From positions 186,001 through 250,000 of the forward strand of contig NZ_BAGB01000076.1 of NCBI RefSeq assembly GCF_000308615.1: DNA of 64,000 nucleotides, read 5' to 3'. The notes beneath the pieces were generated by a model. That model saw only the letters and a list, made by a program, of their open reading frames with translations. It was not told the DNA's origin and made no database searches. The position numbers were made by a program, and so were the translations under genes. Numbering within the stretch: position 1 is the first letter of the stretch; each line of letters begins with the position of its first letter. Of the stretch, positions 36,070-44,071 are shown in pieces. The stretch comes from Nocardia jiangxiensis NBRC 101359 (lineage in GTDB: Bacteria > Actinomycetota > Actinomycetes > Mycobacteriales > Mycobacteriaceae).

Positions 36070-37050
36070 GTGGGTGAGCTGATCGATCCTGCCTCCGCAC
36101 ACGTCTACGCGATTCCGATGCGGACTCGGTTCCGGGGGATCACGGTGCGGGAGGGGATGGTGTTCGAGGGGCCGCTGGGGTGGGGGGAGTTCTGTGCGTT
36201 CCCGGAGTACGGGGATCGGGAGGCGGCGGGGTGGTTGGCTACCGCCGTCGAGCAGGTCACCGTGGGGTGGCCGGAGGTGGTTCGGGACCGGATCGCGGTG
36301 AATTGCACTGTGCCTGCGATTGATCCGGAGCGGGCGTATGCGCTGGTCGCCGGGTCGGGATGTCGGACGGCGAAGGTGAAGGTGGCCGATCACCCCGAGT
36401 CATTGGGCGAGGATCTGGAGCGGGTGGCGGCCGTGCGTTCGGCGCTCGGGCCCGAGGGGGCGATTCGGGTGGATGCCAACGCGCTGTGGGATGTCGAAAC
36501 CGCTGTCGATCACCTCACCCAGATCGACCGGGCCGCAGGCGGTTTGGAGTACGCCGAACAGCCGTGCCGGACCATCGAGGAGTTGGCGCAGGTGCGGCGA
36601 CGGGTGGACGTCCGGATCGCCGCGGACGAATCCATTCGCCGGGCCGAGGATCCGCTGCGCGTCGCGGTGGCGGGGGCCGCGGATGTCGCCGTGCTGAAAT
36701 GCACTCCGCTGGGCGGAGTTCGGCGCGCGTTGCAGGTGGCCGAGGCGGCCGGCCTGCCGTGCGTGGTCTCCTCGGCGCTGGAGACCAGCGTCGGTCTGTC
36801 GGCTCAACTCGCACTGGCCGGAGCCCTGCCGAACCTCGAATTCGCCTGCGGGCTGGGCACGGTGAATCTCTTCCAGGGCGATACGGTCACTGATTCGCTC
36901 CGTCCGGTCGACGGATACCTGCCCGTCCCGCGCACCCCGCCCACCCCGGATCCCGAACTGCTGCACCGTTTCCGGCATCCGGACCCGGAGCGCACCCGAT
37001 GGTGGCGCGATCGCCTCGCCCGAGTCCAGCGGCTGCTGCCCACCGCCTGA
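36070..37050 (+). CDS. menC: o-succinylbenzoate synthase
   Basis: A 326-residue enolase-superfamily enzyme that dehydrates SHCHC to o-succinylbenzoate in menaquinone synthesis. It has the Lys pair in CRTAKVKVADH, metal ligands in IRVDANALWD, EYAEQPC and IAADESIR, and the second Lys in VAVLKCTPLGG, as expected for actinobacterial MenC. The GTG at 36070 is used (GTGGGGTGGGCAC upstream). No other men genes are in the window. The spacer 35799-36069 before it contains no supported gene. Confidence 0.9.
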   Translation: MGELIDPASAHVYAIPMRTRFRGITVREGMVFEGPLGWGEFCAFPEYGDREAAGWLATAVEQVTVGWPEVVRDRIAVNCTVPAIDPERAYALVAGSGCRTAKVKVADHPESLGEDLERVAAVRSALGPEGAIRVDANALWDVETAVDHLTQIDRAAGGLEYAEQPCRTIEELAQVRRRVDVRIAADESIRRAEDPLRVAVAGAADVAVLKCTPLGGVRRALQVAEAAGLPCVVSSALETSVGLSAQLALAGALPNLEFACGLGTVNLFQGDTVTDSLRPVDGYLPVPRTPPTPDPELLHRFRHPDPERTRWWRDRLARVQRLLPTA

Positions 37051-37071
37051 GCGGCGAGACCTCACCGGGAG

Positions 37072-38055
37072 CTATGCCGCCTTCTCCACCGTGGCGATCG
37101 CGAATCCGCCCCAGGCACGGCGTTTCTGGGTATCTTCGCCGAGGGTCTGCTGCTCGGTCAGCGACAGGCCGCAGGATCGGAGCAGTTCGGCGAGGCGGTC
37201 GCGCGACGGCGGTGTGCTGTCGACGCCGAATTTCAGCTCCTCGCCCGCGGCGCTGGTCGCGGCGCGGCCGTAACGCCAGTAGAACGAGGACGATTCGAAC
37301 GGCTCGCTGGTGAAATAGTCGAATGCGACGACGCTTCCGGCGGCCGTCGAAGCGATCTTCCGCAGGGTGTCCTCGACGGCGGCCCGGTCGAGGTACATGG
37401 TCACGCCCTCCCAGAGGAACAGCGTCCGCTCGGCCGGGTCGAACCCGGCGGCGGTGAGGCAGTCGAGCCAGTCCTCCTTCTCGAAGTCGGCGGGCACGAA
37501 AGTCACTCTGCTGGAATCTATTCCGGCCTTCTCCAGCGTCTTGCGCTTGACGGTCTGGGTCGGCAGGGTATCGACCTCGAAGACACGCACCCGCACATCG
37601 TTCGCAAGCCCGTAGGCGCGGGTGTCGAAACCCGCGCCGAGAATGACGAACTGCGTGTCGTCGGGCAGGTAGCGCTCGAGGGCCGCGTCGAAGAACCCGA
37701 TCCGCGCCGACGCCTCGTACTGCGGGGAAACCTTGCCCTCGTACGGGTAGCGGAACGCCCGCGGCACGTACCCGGTCAGCCGATGCGCCAGGAATACCGG
37801 AGCGGTCGTCAGGAACAGGGCCGGGCCCGGAACGCCCGGCAGCGCGCGCAGCAGCCGGTCGGCCGCCTCGTCCGGCCTGGTCCCGAAGTTGTGCTCGGAG
37901 TACCGGGCGCTCAGCGGCCCCTGCGCGGTGCCCGATACCCCGGACCGGCCCGAGGCGAGGGTCCCGCCGATCCACATGATGTAGCCGATCAGGAACACCG
38001 GAGACATCACCGTGCACAGAACGTAGAAAGCCACACGTGACACGAGCTTGCGCAT
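37072..38055 (-). CDS. class I SAM-dependent methyltransferase (leucine carboxyl methyltransferase-like, TIGR00027)
   Basis: A 327-residue methyltransferase of the large mycobacterial/nocardial PF04072 family. The SAM-binding motif is FVILGAGFDTRAYGL, followed by VFEVDTLPTQTVKR, VTFVPADFEKEDW and LFLWEGVTMYLDRAAVEDTL. An N-terminal hydrophobic segment (VAFYVLCTVMSPVFLIGYIM) suggests membrane attachment. The ATG at 38055 follows GGGAGGCGT; a longer frame upstream shadows the metallohydrolase gene. The substrate is unknown for nearly all members. Confidence 0.88.
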   Translation of the reverse strand: MRKLVSRVAFYVLCTVMSPVFLIGYIMWIGGTLASGRSGVSGTAQGPLSARYSEHNFGTRPDEAADRLLRALPGVPGPALFLTTAPVFLAHRLTGYVPRAFRYPYEGKVSPQYEASARIGFFDAALERYLPDDTQFVILGAGFDTRAYGLANDVRVRVFEVDTLPTQTVKRKTLEKAGIDSSRVTFVPADFEKEDWLDCLTAAGFDPAERTLFLWEGVTMYLDRAAVEDTLRKIASTAAGSVVAFDYFTSEPFESSSFYWRYGRAATSAAGEELKFGVDSTPPSRDRLAELLRSCGLSLTEQQTLGEDTQKRRAWGGFAIATVEKAA

Positions 38056-38105
38056 ACGCCTCCCTCGATTCATGGTCGACGCCGACACTACAACCGAGCA
38101 GCCCA

Positions 38106-38618
38106 TCAACCGATCCGCACACCACAACCCAGCAGCGAAGTGCGCAACACCAATGCCGCCTCCGGCCCGATGACCCCGTCGACCAGTTCGATGTACCGGG
38201 AACAGAATTCGGGCCCGTGCGCCGCCCGGTCCTCCCCCGGTTCGCCGAGATGGTGCGCGATCTCGTGCAGAACCACCAATTCCCGCAATGCCCAGGCGCT
38301 TCCACTGGCATGCAACGGCACCGCGAGCACCGCTGTCTCGACCTCGTAATGCGCGGCGCCCGCACCCGCCCGCGCCCGAACCGTCACCGCCGCACCCGCA
38401 CGACCCCACCCCGCGCGAACCCAATTCAACGCCAGCACGCGATCCACATAGCTCTGCACCGATTCCACCGAGGCGAACCGGCGCTCCACCGGCAGCGTGA
38501 TCTGCGACCCGTACAACTCCACGGTCCGCCCGCCACCCTCGTCGGCCCGATCGAACATCCGCCGCACCAGCCCCTCGGCGTCGTACACCCGCGCCCGCTG
38601 GCTGTCCCGGGTACTCAT
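38106..38618 (-). CDS. TIGR04338-family putative metallohydrolase
   Basis: A 170-residue protein with a zincin-type HExxH motif (VVLHEIAHHLG, residues about 115-125) followed by a downstream HGPEF that could supply the third ligand. The N-terminus (QRARVYDAEGLVRRMF) and the size match the TIGR04338 family of actinobacteria. That family usually lies beside a DUF2786 gene, as it does here. The substrate is unknown. Confidence 0.83.
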   Translation of the reverse strand: MSTRDSQRARVYDAEGLVRRMFDRADEGGGRTVELYGSQITLPVERRFASVESVQSYVDRVLALNWVRAGWGRAGAAVTVRARAGAGAAHYEVETAVLAVPLHASGSAWALRELVVLHEIAHHLGEPGEDRAAHGPEFCSRYIELVDGVIGPEAALVLRTSLLGCGVRIG

Positions 38619-38747
38619 GCCCCGACTCCGGCGCGATCCGCCTCGGACACCGGACCTCCCACTGTTCTCGCCGACCTACGACATTTTCACGACATTGACA
38701 CAGTTGCGCCGCGCCCCGTCACGGTTACGGAACCGGCTGTGGCCCGA

Positions 38748-39578
38748 TCACGCGTCGAGTTGTCCACGCGCGGCACCGAGTTCGGGTGCGGAACCCAACC
38801 GCGCGGCTCGGCCGGCACGGTCACCGGCACGCCGGGCCCCGGGCGAGTACCCGGCGGACTCCTGCGGCCCGCGCCAGGTGCCGCGCGCTTCGGAGGTCCG
38901 GGTGTAGAAGCTGGTCAGTTCGAGTTCCTTGTCGCGCAGGGCGATCGCGGTGCCAGGAGCCGTAGCGGACTCGGCCTGCACCTCCGCCACCACGTCGGCC
39001 TTGACCGCGGACAAGCGACGGCCGACACGCGCGGCGAACGCCATCTGGAAATTCAGCCGGGCCGTCACGGCCGCGACGGGTGCGCGCACCTGCCGCTGCA
39101 CCTTGCGACCGTAACGCTTCTCGACAACGACCTTCTCCACCGTCGCGGACCGGTACTGCCCGGACTTGATGTACAGATCCGACGCCCGCACCATCTGCAC
39201 CAGCAGACTCGCATACAGCGCCTCGCACGCGGCGATATCGGAGTCGAACCCGTACGCGTACACCTGCGTCGAAGTGCGAGCGACATCGCAGCGCACATCA
39301 TTGGCGGTGGCTATCGCGACGAACAGCTGCACATAGGTGCGCAGTCCGCGCTTGCCCGCCTCGCCGATCGCGATCACCCGCTGCACCGGCGTCGCCCGGC
39401 GCTCCCGGCCCGTGACGTGCGCACGAGCCACCGTCAGATCGATGGACGAGCGGGTCGCCAGGCGCTGCGCGGCGGCGAGAAACGCTTCGGCCTCGTGCTC
39501 GTTGTCGGTGGACTCCGCCTGACGCAGCAGTCCGCCGATACGCGTGAGCAACTTGTCCTGAGTTGGCTGAGTCGACAT
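38748..39578 (-). CDS. DUF2786-domain protein
   Basis: A 276-residue protein starting with the DUF2786 motif (LLTRIGGLLRQAESTDNEHE, AEAFLAAAQRLATRSSIDL), followed by a helical and beta-rich conserved region and a low-complexity Arg/Gly/Ala tail. The ATG at 39578 starts the conserved part. Function unknown. It lies 129 bp upstream of the TIGR04338 metallohydrolase on the same strand; this pairing is recurrent in actinobacteria. Confidence 0.83.
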   Translation of the reverse strand: MSTQPTQDKLLTRIGGLLRQAESTDNEHEAEAFLAAAQRLATRSSIDLTVARAHVTGRERRATPVQRVIAIGEAGKRGLRTYVQLFVAIATANDVRCDVARTSTQVYAYGFDSDIAACEALYASLLVQMVRASDLYIKSGQYRSATVEKVVVEKRYGRKVQRQVRAPVAAVTARLNFQMAFAARVGRRLSAVKADVVAEVQAESATAPGTAIALRDKELELTSFYTRTSEARGTWRGPQESAGYSPGARRAGDRAGRAARLGSAPELGAARGQLDA

Positions 39579-39744
39579 CGCGCACCAGAATATAGAGAAC
39601 CGACCGACACGACCGGCCACAGACGATGTATCTTGCCTTGTGCAACCGGCTGAGTGTGCCGGCGCTCACGGCTACGCGTCATCGCCACTCGGCTCCACCG
39701 TGCGCGCCAAGGCGGCTGTGGCTCGTCTCGACCCTGGAGTATCG

Positions 39745-41046
39745 ATGGCATTGAACAAGGTGAGGTCACGACGCTCGTCCCGGACCTCCCGCGCCGCTCT
39801 GGCCGCCGCCTCGGCGGCACTGCTCACCGCGACCCTCGCGAGTGGGTGTTCGAGCAGCAGCGGCAACAACCCGACCACACAGGACCTCGGCGGCCGCGGC
39901 CCGATCACCTTCGTCGAAGGTAAGGACACCTCGGAAACCGGTGCGGTCAAACAGCTCATCGATCGCTGGAACGCCGCGCACCCGTCCGAGAAGGTCACCT
40001 TCAAGGAACAGTCCAACGACGCCTCCCAACAGCACGACGACATGGCCCAGCATCTGCAGGCCAAACAGTCGGACTACGACGTGATGGCGCTGGACGTCAC
40101 CTGGACCGCGGAGTTCGCGGCCAAGGGCTGGATCCAGCCGCTGAAGGACTCCTTCGCGCTGGACACCTCCACCCTGCTCTCGCCGACGGTGGCCAGCGCC
40201 ACCTACAAGGGCAACCTGTACGCCGCGCCGCTGAACACCAACGGCGGCCTGCTGTACTACCGCAAGGATCTGGTGCCCAACCCGCCCAAGACCTGGACCG
40301 AGATGACCGGTGACTGCAATGTCGCCAAGGAACACAATCTCGGTTGCTACGCAGGGCAGTTCGCGCCCTACGAGGGTCTGACGGTGAACACCGCCGAGGT
40401 GATCAACGCCTACGGCGGCACCTTCGTCGGCCCGGACGGCAAGACCCCGACCATCGACAGCCCGCAGTCCCGCGCGGGTCTGCAGGTGCTCACCGACGCG
40501 TACCAGAAGGGCGACATCCCCAAGGAGGCCATCTCCTTCGAGGAGCCCGAGAGCCAGAACGCCTTCGCCCAGGGCAAACTGCTGTTCCTGCGCACCTGGC
40601 CGAACTTCTACGGTGTGGCACAGGCCGATTCGTCCGCGGTGAAGGGTGAGGTCGGCGTCGCCGCGCTGCCCGGCAAGGACGGCATCGGCGCCTCCACGCT
40701 CGGTGGTTACAACGCCGCCATCAGCGCGTACTCCAAGCACAAGGCCACCGCACTGGACTTCCTGCGCTTCCTGATCGGCGAGGACGCCCAGCACATCGTG
40801 GCCGAGGGCGCGTACCCGCCGGTGCGGTCCTCGCTGTACGACGATCCGGCGCTGATCGCGAAGTTCCCATACCTGCCGACGCTGAAGGATTCGATCGCCA
40901 GCGCCGTGCCGCGGCCGGTCACCCCGTTCTATCCGGCGGTGTCCAAAGCCATCCAGGACAACGCCTATGCTGCGATCACCGGAAAGAAAACGGTCGACGC
41001 CGCGATCACCGGCATGCAGAAGGGGATCCAGGCCGCCGGTTCCTGA
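39745..41046 (+). CDS. lpqY: sugar-binding lipoprotein of an ABC importer, LpqY-like
   Basis: A 433-residue extracytoplasmic solute-binding protein (family 1). The N-terminus has a basic start, a hydrophobic segment and lipobox LASGC. The mature part begins ITFVEGKDTSETGAVKQLID and includes YDVMALDVTWTAEFAAKGW, a segment close to mycobacterial LpqY, the trehalose-binding protein. The ATG at 39745 follows GGAG. Two permease genes follow with a 47-bp gap, but no ATPase. Trehalose is the expected ligand by analogy; other alpha-glucosides are possible. Confidence 0.78.
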   Translation: MALNKVRSRRSSRTSRAALAAASAALLTATLASGCSSSSGNNPTTQDLGGRGPITFVEGKDTSETGAVKQLIDRWNAAHPSEKVTFKEQSNDASQQHDDMAQHLQAKQSDYDVMALDVTWTAEFAAKGWIQPLKDSFALDTSTLLSPTVASATYKGNLYAAPLNTNGGLLYYRKDLVPNPPKTWTEMTGDCNVAKEHNLGCYAGQFAPYEGLTVNTAEVINAYGGTFVGPDGKTPTIDSPQSRAGLQVLTDAYQKGDIPKEAISFEEPESQNAFAQGKLLFLRTWPNFYGVAQADSSAVKGEVGVAALPGKDGIGASTLGGYNAAISAYSKHKATALDFLRFLIGEDAQHIVAEGAYPPVRSSLYDDPALIAKFPYLPTLKDSIASAVPRPVTPFYPAVSKAIQDNAYAAITGKKTVDAAITGMQKGIQAAGS

Positions 41047-41093
41047 CCGCGAGAGCGCCTGTGCCGAGCCGAGTCCCGTAGGAGAGAAGAACG

Positions 41094-42152
41094 GTGTCAG
41101 ATCCTTCGGGAACATCGGAGTACACGTCTGTGGCCGAGTCCGCGAGCGATTCATCGACAGCGCCCGATATGCCGAACGGTAGTCGCAAGTCGCCGGTCGC
41201 TCGCGCACTGGACACGCTGCCCGAATCGGGACGCGCCTGGTTGTTCGTGGCTCCGGTGCTGCTGGCCCTGGCCGTGGTCATCGGGTATCCGGTGGTCCGC
41301 GCGCTGATCATGTCCTTCCAGAAGGACTCCGGACTCGATCCAGCGACGGGCATGTTCGTCAACGGCGGCAACGCCGGATTCAGCAATTACACGCACTGGC
41401 TGTTGCAGCAGTGCGCACTGCCCGCCGGCGGCACCGAGTCCTGCCCGACCGGCAATCTCGGCTCGCAGTTCTGGACCGCGATCCTGGTGACCCTGCTGTT
41501 CACCGTCATCACGGTGACCCTCGAGGCGGTCATCGGGCTGGGTATGGCCACGGTGATGGGCAAGACCTTCAAGGGCCGGGCGCTGCTGCGCGCCGCGGTG
41601 CTGATCCCGTGGGCCATCCCGACCGCGGTCACCGCGCGGCTGTGGGAGTTCATGTTCCAGTACGACGGCGTGGTGAATCGTGTTCTCGGAACACACATTC
41701 TGTGGCAGACCGATCCGTGGTGGTCGCGGTTCGCGGTGATCATCGCCGACGTGTGGAAGACGACGCCGTTCATGGCGTTGCTGATTCTCGCGGGGCTGCA
41801 AGTGATTCCGGCCGACGTGTACGAGGCCGCTCGGGTGGACGGCGCGTCGGCGTGGCAGCGGTTCAGCCACATCACCCTGCCGCTGCTCAAACCCGCACTG
41901 CTGGTGGCGATTCTGTTCCGCACGATGGATGCGCTGCGGCTCTACGATCTGCCCGCCATCATGACCCAGGGCAACGCCAACACCCGGACCATCTCGATCC
42001 TGGTCGTCGACCAGGTGCGCCAGGGGGCCAACAGCGCCTCGGCACTGTCGGTGATCACCTTCCTGCTGATCTTCGCGGTCGCATTCGTGCTGGTCAAGGT
42101 GTTGGGCGCGAATGCGGTTGCGACACAGGAAGAACAGCGGAGGGCGCACTGA
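41094..42152 (+). CDS. sugA: sugar ABC transporter permease, SugA-like
   Basis: A 352-residue MalF-type permease. A 45-residue hydrophilic N-terminus precedes six helices. The EAA loop, which docks the ATPase, reads YEAARVDGASAWQRFSHITL. It sits between the LpqY-like lipoprotein and a MalG-type permease, the order of the mycobacterial lpqY-sugA-sugB operon. Its stop overlaps the next start (TGATG). Confidence 0.85.
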   Translation: MSDPSGTSEYTSVAESASDSSTAPDMPNGSRKSPVARALDTLPESGRAWLFVAPVLLALAVVIGYPVVRALIMSFQKDSGLDPATGMFVNGGNAGFSNYTHWLLQQCALPAGGTESCPTGNLGSQFWTAILVTLLFTVITVTLEAVIGLGMATVMGKTFKGRALLRAAVLIPWAIPTAVTARLWEFMFQYDGVVNRVLGTHILWQTDPWWSRFAVIIADVWKTTPFMALLILAGLQVIPADVYEAARVDGASAWQRFSHITLPLLKPALLVAILFRTMDALRLYDLPAIMTQGNANTRTISILVVDQVRQGANSASALSVITFLLIFAVAFVLVKVLGANAVATQEEQRRAH

Positions 42153-43057
42153 TGAGCGACACCGGATTCGCCGATGCCGTCACCGTGCCGGAAACCGCCG
42201 GGGCGGTCACGGCGCGCGTGCCGCTGAGCAAGCGGATGCGTTCCGCGAGTACGTATGTCGGCGCGCTGATCATCCTGGTGTGGGGCCTGGGGCCGTTCTA
42301 CTGGATGGCCGTCACCGCCTTCCGCGATCCGACCTACACGTTCGACAACACGCCGTGGCCGACCCATCTGACTACGGAGAACTTCAAGAACGCGTTCGAC
42401 ACCAGTCGCGGCAACAACTTCGGCCGGGCGCTGACCAACAGCGTCGTCATCGGCGCGGCCACCACGGTGATCGCGCTGCTGATCGGCATGATGGCCGCAT
42501 ATGCCCTGGCGCGCATCACCTTCCGCGGTAAGACCCTCGTCGCCGGGCTGGTGCTGAGCGCGTCGATGTTCCCGGTGGTCGTGCTGGTGACGCCACTGTT
42601 CCAGCTGTTCACCGATATCGGCTGGCTCGGCCACTACCAGGCGATGATCATCCCGAACATCTCCTTCGTACTGCCGATGACCGTGTACGTGCTGGCCTCG
42701 TTCTTCGCCGAACTCCCGTGGGAGCTCGAGGAGGCCGCGCGGATCGACGGCGCATCCCGTTTCCAGGCGTTCCGCCTGGTGATGCTCCCGCTGGCCGCCC
42801 CCGCGGTATTCACCACCGCGATCCTGGCCTTCATCGCCGCGGTCAACGAATATCTCCTGTCCAGCCTGCTGTCCTCCGACGCGACCGAACCGGTCACCGT
42901 CGCCATCGCCCGCTTCTCCGGCAACGACCCCCTGGTCCAGCCGTACACGGCGATCATGGCCGCCGGCATCATCGTCACCGTCCCCCTGGTCATCATGGTC
43001 CTGCTCTTCCAGCGCCGCATCATCTCCGGCCTGACCGCGGGCGGCGTCAAAAGCTAG
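42152..43057 (+). CDS. sugB: sugar ABC transporter permease, SugB-like
   Basis: A 301-residue MalG-type permease with six predicted helices and the EAA loop LEEAARIDGASRFQAFRLVM. It starts at the ATG at 42152 inside a TGATG overlap with the SugA-like gene; longer frames shadow that gene. The cognate ATPase gene does not follow, unlike in mycobacteria; the SugC-like protein encoded at 32914-33999 is the probable partner. Confidence 0.86.
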   Translation: MSDTGFADAVTVPETAGAVTARVPLSKRMRSASTYVGALIILVWGLGPFYWMAVTAFRDPTYTFDNTPWPTHLTTENFKNAFDTSRGNNFGRALTNSVVIGAATTVIALLIGMMAAYALARITFRGKTLVAGLVLSASMFPVVVLVTPLFQLFTDIGWLGHYQAMIIPNISFVLPMTVYVLASFFAELPWELEEAARIDGASRFQAFRLVMLPLAAPAVFTTAILAFIAAVNEYLLSSLLSSDATEPVTVAIARFSGNDPLVQPYTAIMAAGIIVTVPLVIMVLLFQRRIISGLTAGGVKS

Positions 43058-43091
43058 GTCGCGGCGCCGTCGGACTCGCCCGCGGGCTAGT

Positions 43092-43424
43092 TCAGCGGTG
43101 GTGGACGGATTCCACGGTGAACAGGTGTGGGTCGAAGTGGTCGGCTACGGCGGCGGCTTGCTTCATGTGAATCTGGGCGGTGGGGTTGGCGAACACTTCG
43201 CGGTAGGCGTCGGGGGATTGCCACTGGGCGTAGTTGATCACTCGGGTGCCGTCGTCGCTGGCGTGGATGTTGGCGGAGATGAAGCCCGGGATGTGCTGCA
43301 TGACCTCGTCGGTGGCGCGGGTCAGTAGGTCGACCAGGGTGCGCTGGCGGTCGGGCTGGACCGTGAAGACGTTGATCAGGGTGGTGAGCTGGGCGTCGGT
43401 CGCGATGGTGGTGGTGTCGGGCAT
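43092..43424 (-). CDS. antibiotic biosynthesis monooxygenase (ABM) domain protein
   Basis: A 110-residue single ABM domain (dimeric ferredoxin-like barrel): INVFTVQPDRQRTLVDLLTR, GFISANIHASDDGTRVINYA, QWQSPDAYREVFANP and HLFTVESVHH. Relatives include quinol monooxygenases, IsdG-like haem-degrading enzymes and quinone stress proteins. It is divergent from a MarR regulator with a near-perfect operator between them, which suggests induction by a quinone or phenolic ligand. The exact substrate is unknown. Confidence 0.85.
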   Translation of the reverse strand: MPDTTTIATDAQLTTLINVFTVQPDRQRTLVDLLTRATDEVMQHIPGFISANIHASDDGTRVINYAQWQSPDAYREVFANPTAQIHMKQAAAVADHFDPHLFTVESVHHR

Positions 43425-43443
43425 GGCGATCTCTCCCTGATGT

Positions 43444-43481
43444 CAGGATCCTTACATAGACCAGGATGTGTAAGGTTCCTG
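43444..43481. promoter_or_regulatory. 15-bp-arm inverted repeat, probable MarR operator
   Basis: The left arm CAGGATCCTTACATA (43444-43458) and right arm TGTGTAAGGTTCCTG (43467-43481) are complementary at 13 of 15 positions around an 8-bp centre. The repeat fills nearly all of the 59-bp spacer between the divergent ABM and MarR starts and ends 2 bp before the MarR ATG. It is therefore placed to control both genes. Confidence 0.8.
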
Positions 43482-43483
43482 TC

Positions 43484-43921
43484 ATGAGTCAAGAGGGCGT
43501 CGAACGGCGGATCGGGTATCTGATCAAACAGGCACAGCAGACCTTCCATCGCGCATGTGAGGAACGGCTGCGGCCGCTGGGGCTGACCATGTCCCAGTAC
43601 GCGGTGCTGCGCGCCCTGGCCGACGTCCCGGGCGCGCCCGCCGCCGAACTCGCCCGCCGTACTTTCGTGACCCGCCAATCACTGCGCGACGTCCTCAACG
43701 GACTGCAGAAGGCGGGTCTGGCCACCGTCGCGGACCAACCCTCCACCGGCCGCGCGCGCCCGGTCACCCTCACCGAATCCGGCCGTGCCCAGCTGGATCG
43801 CGCGGACGCCATCGTGCTGGATATCGACAACCGGATGACCGCAGATCTGGCCCCCGCGGACCTCCGGCAGCTGGCCGCACTCCTGACCACCTGCATCGAA
43901 AGCCTCGCTGAGCCGACGTGA
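43484..43921 (+). CDS. MarR-family transcriptional regulator
   Basis: A 145-residue winged-helix MarR protein: helix 1 GYLIKQAQQTFHRACEERL, core LTMSQYAVLRALADVPGAPA, recognition region ELARRTFVTRQSLRDVLNGL, wing VADQPSTGRARPVTLTESGR, and C-terminal dimer helices. It starts at the ATG at 43484 right after the large inverted repeat, so it likely represses itself and the divergent ABM gene. Confidence 0.9.
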   Translation: MSQEGVERRIGYLIKQAQQTFHRACEERLRPLGLTMSQYAVLRALADVPGAPAAELARRTFVTRQSLRDVLNGLQKAGLATVADQPSTGRARPVTLTESGRAQLDRADAIVLDIDNRMTADLAPADLRQLAALLTTCIESLAEPT

Positions 43922-44071
43922 ACGGGCCGATGCGAGCGAGCGCGGAGGTGCGCCATCGAGCTGTGTGGACCGCCGGTGCTGCGGGTGTCGGCGGTCGGGT
44001 CTTACGCTGGTAGTCGATTTCTATCGTGCGGTTGTTCGATCACCTTGTTCTTGTAGTCCGAGGAGTTGATC

